Shown one piece after another: positions 19,752-21,883 of a stretch of DNA of 21,883 nt (positions are counted from its first letter, which is position 1; each line of letters starts with the position of its first letter). Both the position numbers and the translations under genes were made by a program. Origin of the DNA: HXMU1420-2 sp040830545 (GTDB lineage Bacteria > Pseudomonadota > Alphaproteobacteria > Rhodobacterales > Rhodobacteraceae); contig JBFOMB010000157.1 of NCBI GenBank assembly GCA_040830545.1, positions 1 through 21,883 on the forward strand, written 5' to 3'. The notes beneath the pieces were generated by a model. That model saw only the letters and a program-made list of their open reading frames with translations, made no database searches and was not told the origin of the DNA.

Positions 19752-21833
19752 ATGAAGAAACCCTACCGCCTTGGTGTCGATATTGGGGGCACGTTCACGG
19801 ACGTCGTTCTGGAAGGTGCGAGCACGCGAACGACCACCAAGGTTCTGACCACCTATGCCGCTCCCGAAGATGCGATTCTGGAAGGCATTCGCACAGTTTG
19901 CGCACAGGCTGATGTGGCATCAGGTGAGATTGGCCAGGTTATCCATGGCACGACCTTGGCCACCAACGCCCTGATCGAACGTCGCGGGGCGAAAACCGCG
20001 CTGATCACCACCAAAGGGTTCCGAGATGTGATCGAGATGCGGACGGAAAGCCGGTTTGAGCAATATGATCTGAACCTGCGCCTGCCCGATCCGCTGTTGC
20101 CCCGCCAACGCCGCTATACCTTGACCGAACGGATTGACGCGCTAGGCGATGTGCTGATCCCGCTGGACCGGGCGGAAGTTGAGGCATTGGCGGACGATCT
20201 GGCCGAGGCAGGGTATGACAGCGTCGCGGTCGGCTTCCTACATTCTTACCTGAATGAAACTCATGAACGTCTGGTGGCCGAGGTTCTGGCTGAACGCCTG
20301 CCGGGGGCCATGATCTCGCTCTCTTGCGAAGTGTCGCCTCAGATGAGGGAATACGAGCGGTTCAATACGGTGGTCGCGAACGCCTATATCAAGCCACTGA
20401 TGAAGAGTTACCTGACCCGGCTCAAGGGACGTTTGCAGGACGAAGGGCTCGATTGCCGGGTGTTCCTGATGCATTCCGGTGGCGGCATCATCTCGCTGGA
20501 AAACGCGGCGGAGTTCCCCGTGCGTCTGGTGGAAAGCGGCCCGGCGGGGGGCGCGGTGTTTGCGGCAGACATCGCCGCGCGGCACGGGCTGGATCGGGTG
20601 CTGAGCTTTGACATGGGGGGGACCACGGCGAAGATTTGCCTGATCAAACAACAGACCCCACGCACAGCCCGGGTGTTCGAAGTTGCGCGGTCCTACCGGT
20701 TCAAAAAGGGTTCGGGGATGCCGATCTCGATCCCGGTGATCGATATGGTGGAGATCGGGGCTGGCGGCGGATCACTGGCCCATGTGGACGCGATGAACCA
20801 GATCCGGGTGGGGCCAGAATCGGCGGGATCAGAGCCGGGCCCCGCCTGTTACGGTCGCGGTGGCACGCGGCCGGCGGTGACGGATGCGGATTTGGCGCTC
20901 GGGCGGCTGGACCCGGAGAACTTTGCTGGCGGCACCATCGCGCTGCACGGGGATCAGGCGCAAGAGGCGATCAGAACCAAGCTGGGCGAGCGGTTGCAGA
21001 TGGATACTGAAACCGCAGCCTTTGGCCTGTCCGAGGTGGTGGATGAAAACATGGCCAACGCCGCGCGGGTCCATGCCGTCGAAAATGGCGAGGACCTGTC
21101 GCAATACACCATGATTGCTTTTGGCGGCGCGGCCCCGCTTCACGCAGGACGTTTGGCGCAAAAGCTGGGGATCAGCCGCTTCCTGGTACCGCCGGGTGCT
21201 GGGGTTGGTTCCGCCATTGGGTTCCTGCGTGCGCCCTTCAGTTTCGAGGCAACGCGGTCGGTCTATATGCGACTCGGCGACTTTGATCCGGGCCGCATCC
21301 GGGCACTGTTTGATGAACTGGCGCAGGAGGCGACGGCATTCGTGCGCAGTTGTGACGCAAACGCTCCCATCGGGGCCGAATACAAGGTCTACATGCGCTA
21401 TACCGGGCAGGGCTGGGAAATCCCGGTGACCTTGACCCAGGCAGAGGCGCAAGACGCGGATGTGGCCACCTACCAGGCCCGGTTTGAGGCCGAATATGAA
21501 AAACTCTTCGCGCGCACGGTCGAAGGGCTGGACATCGAAATCACGGTCTGGGCCGTGAATGCAGCCACCCCGTCGCCGGAAATCATTCCGGTGCCCGACA
21601 GCGAAGAAGGCAGCGAAGCGCCGATGAGCGGCGCGCGCAATCTGTTCGATCCGGCACTCGCGCAACTCACATCAGCCACAGTTGTGGACCGGGCTACACT
21701 GCAATCGGGCCAGACGGTCATCGGCCCCGCTGTCATTACAGAGGCGGAAACCTCGATCATCCTGCCAACCGGCATGCGGGCCAAGGCGCAGGTCGACGGC
21801 TGTATCGACATCAGAGCCGGAGCAAGCTCATGA
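19752..21833 (+). CDS. hyuA: Hydantoinase/oxoprolinase family, subunit A (HyuA)
   Basis: The 693-residue product has the ASKHA-type ATP-binding fold of HyuA/OplA proteins: GVDIGGTFTDVV at the N-terminus (8-19), HGTTLATNALIERRG (about 64-78), ESGPAGGAVFAA, FDMGGTTAKICLI, and the late ACYGRGGTRPAVTDADL block. The C-terminal third ends with VIGPAVITEAETSIILPTGM. Together with subunit B such enzymes cleave hydantoins, 5-oxoproline or related cyclic amides with ATP; acetone carboxylase and N-methylhydantoinase are relatives, so the substrate is open. The ATG at 19752 follows GAAGAGA. Its stop overlaps the hyuB start (ATGA). It is probably controlled by the LysR protein just upstream. Confidence 0.93.
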   Translation: MKKPYRLGVDIGGTFTDVVLEGASTRTTTKVLTTYAAPEDAILEGIRTVCAQADVASGEIGQVIHGTTLATNALIERRGAKTALITTKGFRDVIEMRTESRFEQYDLNLRLPDPLLPRQRRYTLTERIDALGDVLIPLDRAEVEALADDLAEAGYDSVAVGFLHSYLNETHERLVAEVLAERLPGAMISLSCEVSPQMREYERFNTVVANAYIKPLMKSYLTRLKGRLQDEGLDCRVFLMHSGGGIISLENAAEFPVRLVESGPAGGAVFAADIAARHGLDRVLSFDMGGTTAKICLIKQQTPRTARVFEVARSYRFKKGSGMPISIPVIDMVEIGAGGGSLAHVDAMNQIRVGPESAGSEPGPACYGRGGTRPAVTDADLALGRLDPENFAGGTIALHGDQAQEAIRTKLGERLQMDTETAAFGLSEVVDENMANAARVHAVENGEDLSQYTMIAFGGAAPLHAGRLAQKLGISRFLVPPGAGVGSAIGFLRAPFSFEATRSVYMRLGDFDPGRIRALFDELAQEATAFVRSCDANAPIGAEYKVYMRYTGQGWEIPVTLTQAEAQDADVATYQARFEAEYEKLFARTVEGLDIEITVWAVNAATPSPEIIPVPDSEEGSEAPMSGARNLFDPALAQLTSATVVDRATLQSGQTVIGPAVITEAETSIILPTGMRAKAQVDGCIDIRAGASS

Positions 21834-21883
21834 GCGTTTCCTATCAGGTAATGTGGAACCGCCTGATCTCGGTGGTCGAGGAA
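21830..21883 (+). CDS. hyuB: Hydantoinase/oxoprolinase subunit B (HyuB), N-terminus only
   Basis: The frame beginning at ATG 21830 reads MSVSYQVMWNRLISVVEE and runs off the window end. The block MWNRLISVVEE is the standard opening of HyuB proteins (about 550-600 residues), the catalytic partner of HyuA. The 4-nt ATGA overlap with hyuA indicates translational coupling and equal production of subunits. Only 18 codons are visible; the remainder cannot be judged. Confidence 0.88.
   Translation, partial: MSVSYQVMWNRLISVVEE

Noticed and set aside
19738..19755. Five-codon upstream frame whose stop overlaps the hyuA ATG
   Set aside because: No ribosome-binding site of its own, and so short a frame is expected by chance; it contains the ribosome-binding site of hyuA.
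20829..21665. 278-codon open frame antisense to hyuA
   Set aside because: Shadow of a well-conserved gene; no domain and no ribosome-binding site.
62..21883. Mobile island, prophage, toxin-antitoxin or defence system
   Set aside because: No integrase, transposase, phage, CRISPR or toxin-like gene, no tRNA or long direct repeats at borders, and coding style appears even throughout.

Overview
The window looks like chromosomal DNA of a marine alphaproteobacterium, most likely the Roseobacter group of the Rhodobacteraceae. Grounds: GC-rich coding sequence, tightly packed overlapping genes, protein families typical of that group (Hint-domain proteins, Sulfotransfer_2 proteins, long DmdC/FadE-like acyl-CoA dehydrogenases, HyuA/HyuB), and a short intergenic repeat (GAGTA-TTgg-a-CCAAGAAGAAGC type) that I associate from memory with these genomes. 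I see no tRNA, rRNA, CRISPR array, phage gene, transposase or integrase. No stretch of 300 bases lacks a gene; the longest gap is 10727-10991.

Layout. (1) 62-2535, plus strand: a DMT/EamA transporter overlapping a small sulfotransferase gene, then a Hint-like protein that has lost the usual catalytic residues. (2) 2502-11360, all minus strand, read right to left: two paralogous MerR-type regulators, a long acyl-CoA dehydrogenase, a 70-residue protein, a glutathione transferase-like protein, a thiolase, a small cupin, a bifunctional enoyl-CoA hydratase/3-hydroxyacyl-CoA dehydrogenase and a FUSC-like membrane protein. This is a beta-oxidation locus holding acyl-CoA dehydrogenase, hydratase, dehydrogenase and thiolase, with regulators at the upstream end. 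(3) 11480-13761, plus strand: two hotdog-fold thioesterases and a MATE exporter in one overlapping operon, divergent from the regulators. (4) 13842-15582, minus strand: DUF952 gene, pyrD and arsC, overlapping head to tail. (5) 15702-18702, plus strand: a secreted 5'-nucleotidase, a second GST-like protein and an HMCES/YedK DNA-protein crosslink protein, separated by intergenic regions rich in inverted repeats. (6) 18768-21883, plus strand: a LysR regulator followed by hyuA and the first codons of hyuB, cut by the window edge.

How they work together. The minus-strand cluster can take an acyl-CoA through a whole beta-oxidation cycle; the MerR pair probably controls it, and a doubled ACGT motif upstream of the proximal MerR gene is a candidate operator. 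LysR probably controls hyuAB through a cluster of GGATC/GATCC half-sites between them. The least expected signals are in non-coding DNA: a 14-bp perfect inverted repeat that would bury the ribosome-binding site of the second GST gene, three back-to-back inverted repeats before the YedK gene, and a pair of dispersed repeats forming a 23-nt-arm hairpin. I found no convincing undescribed multi-gene system; most genes belong to recognisable families.
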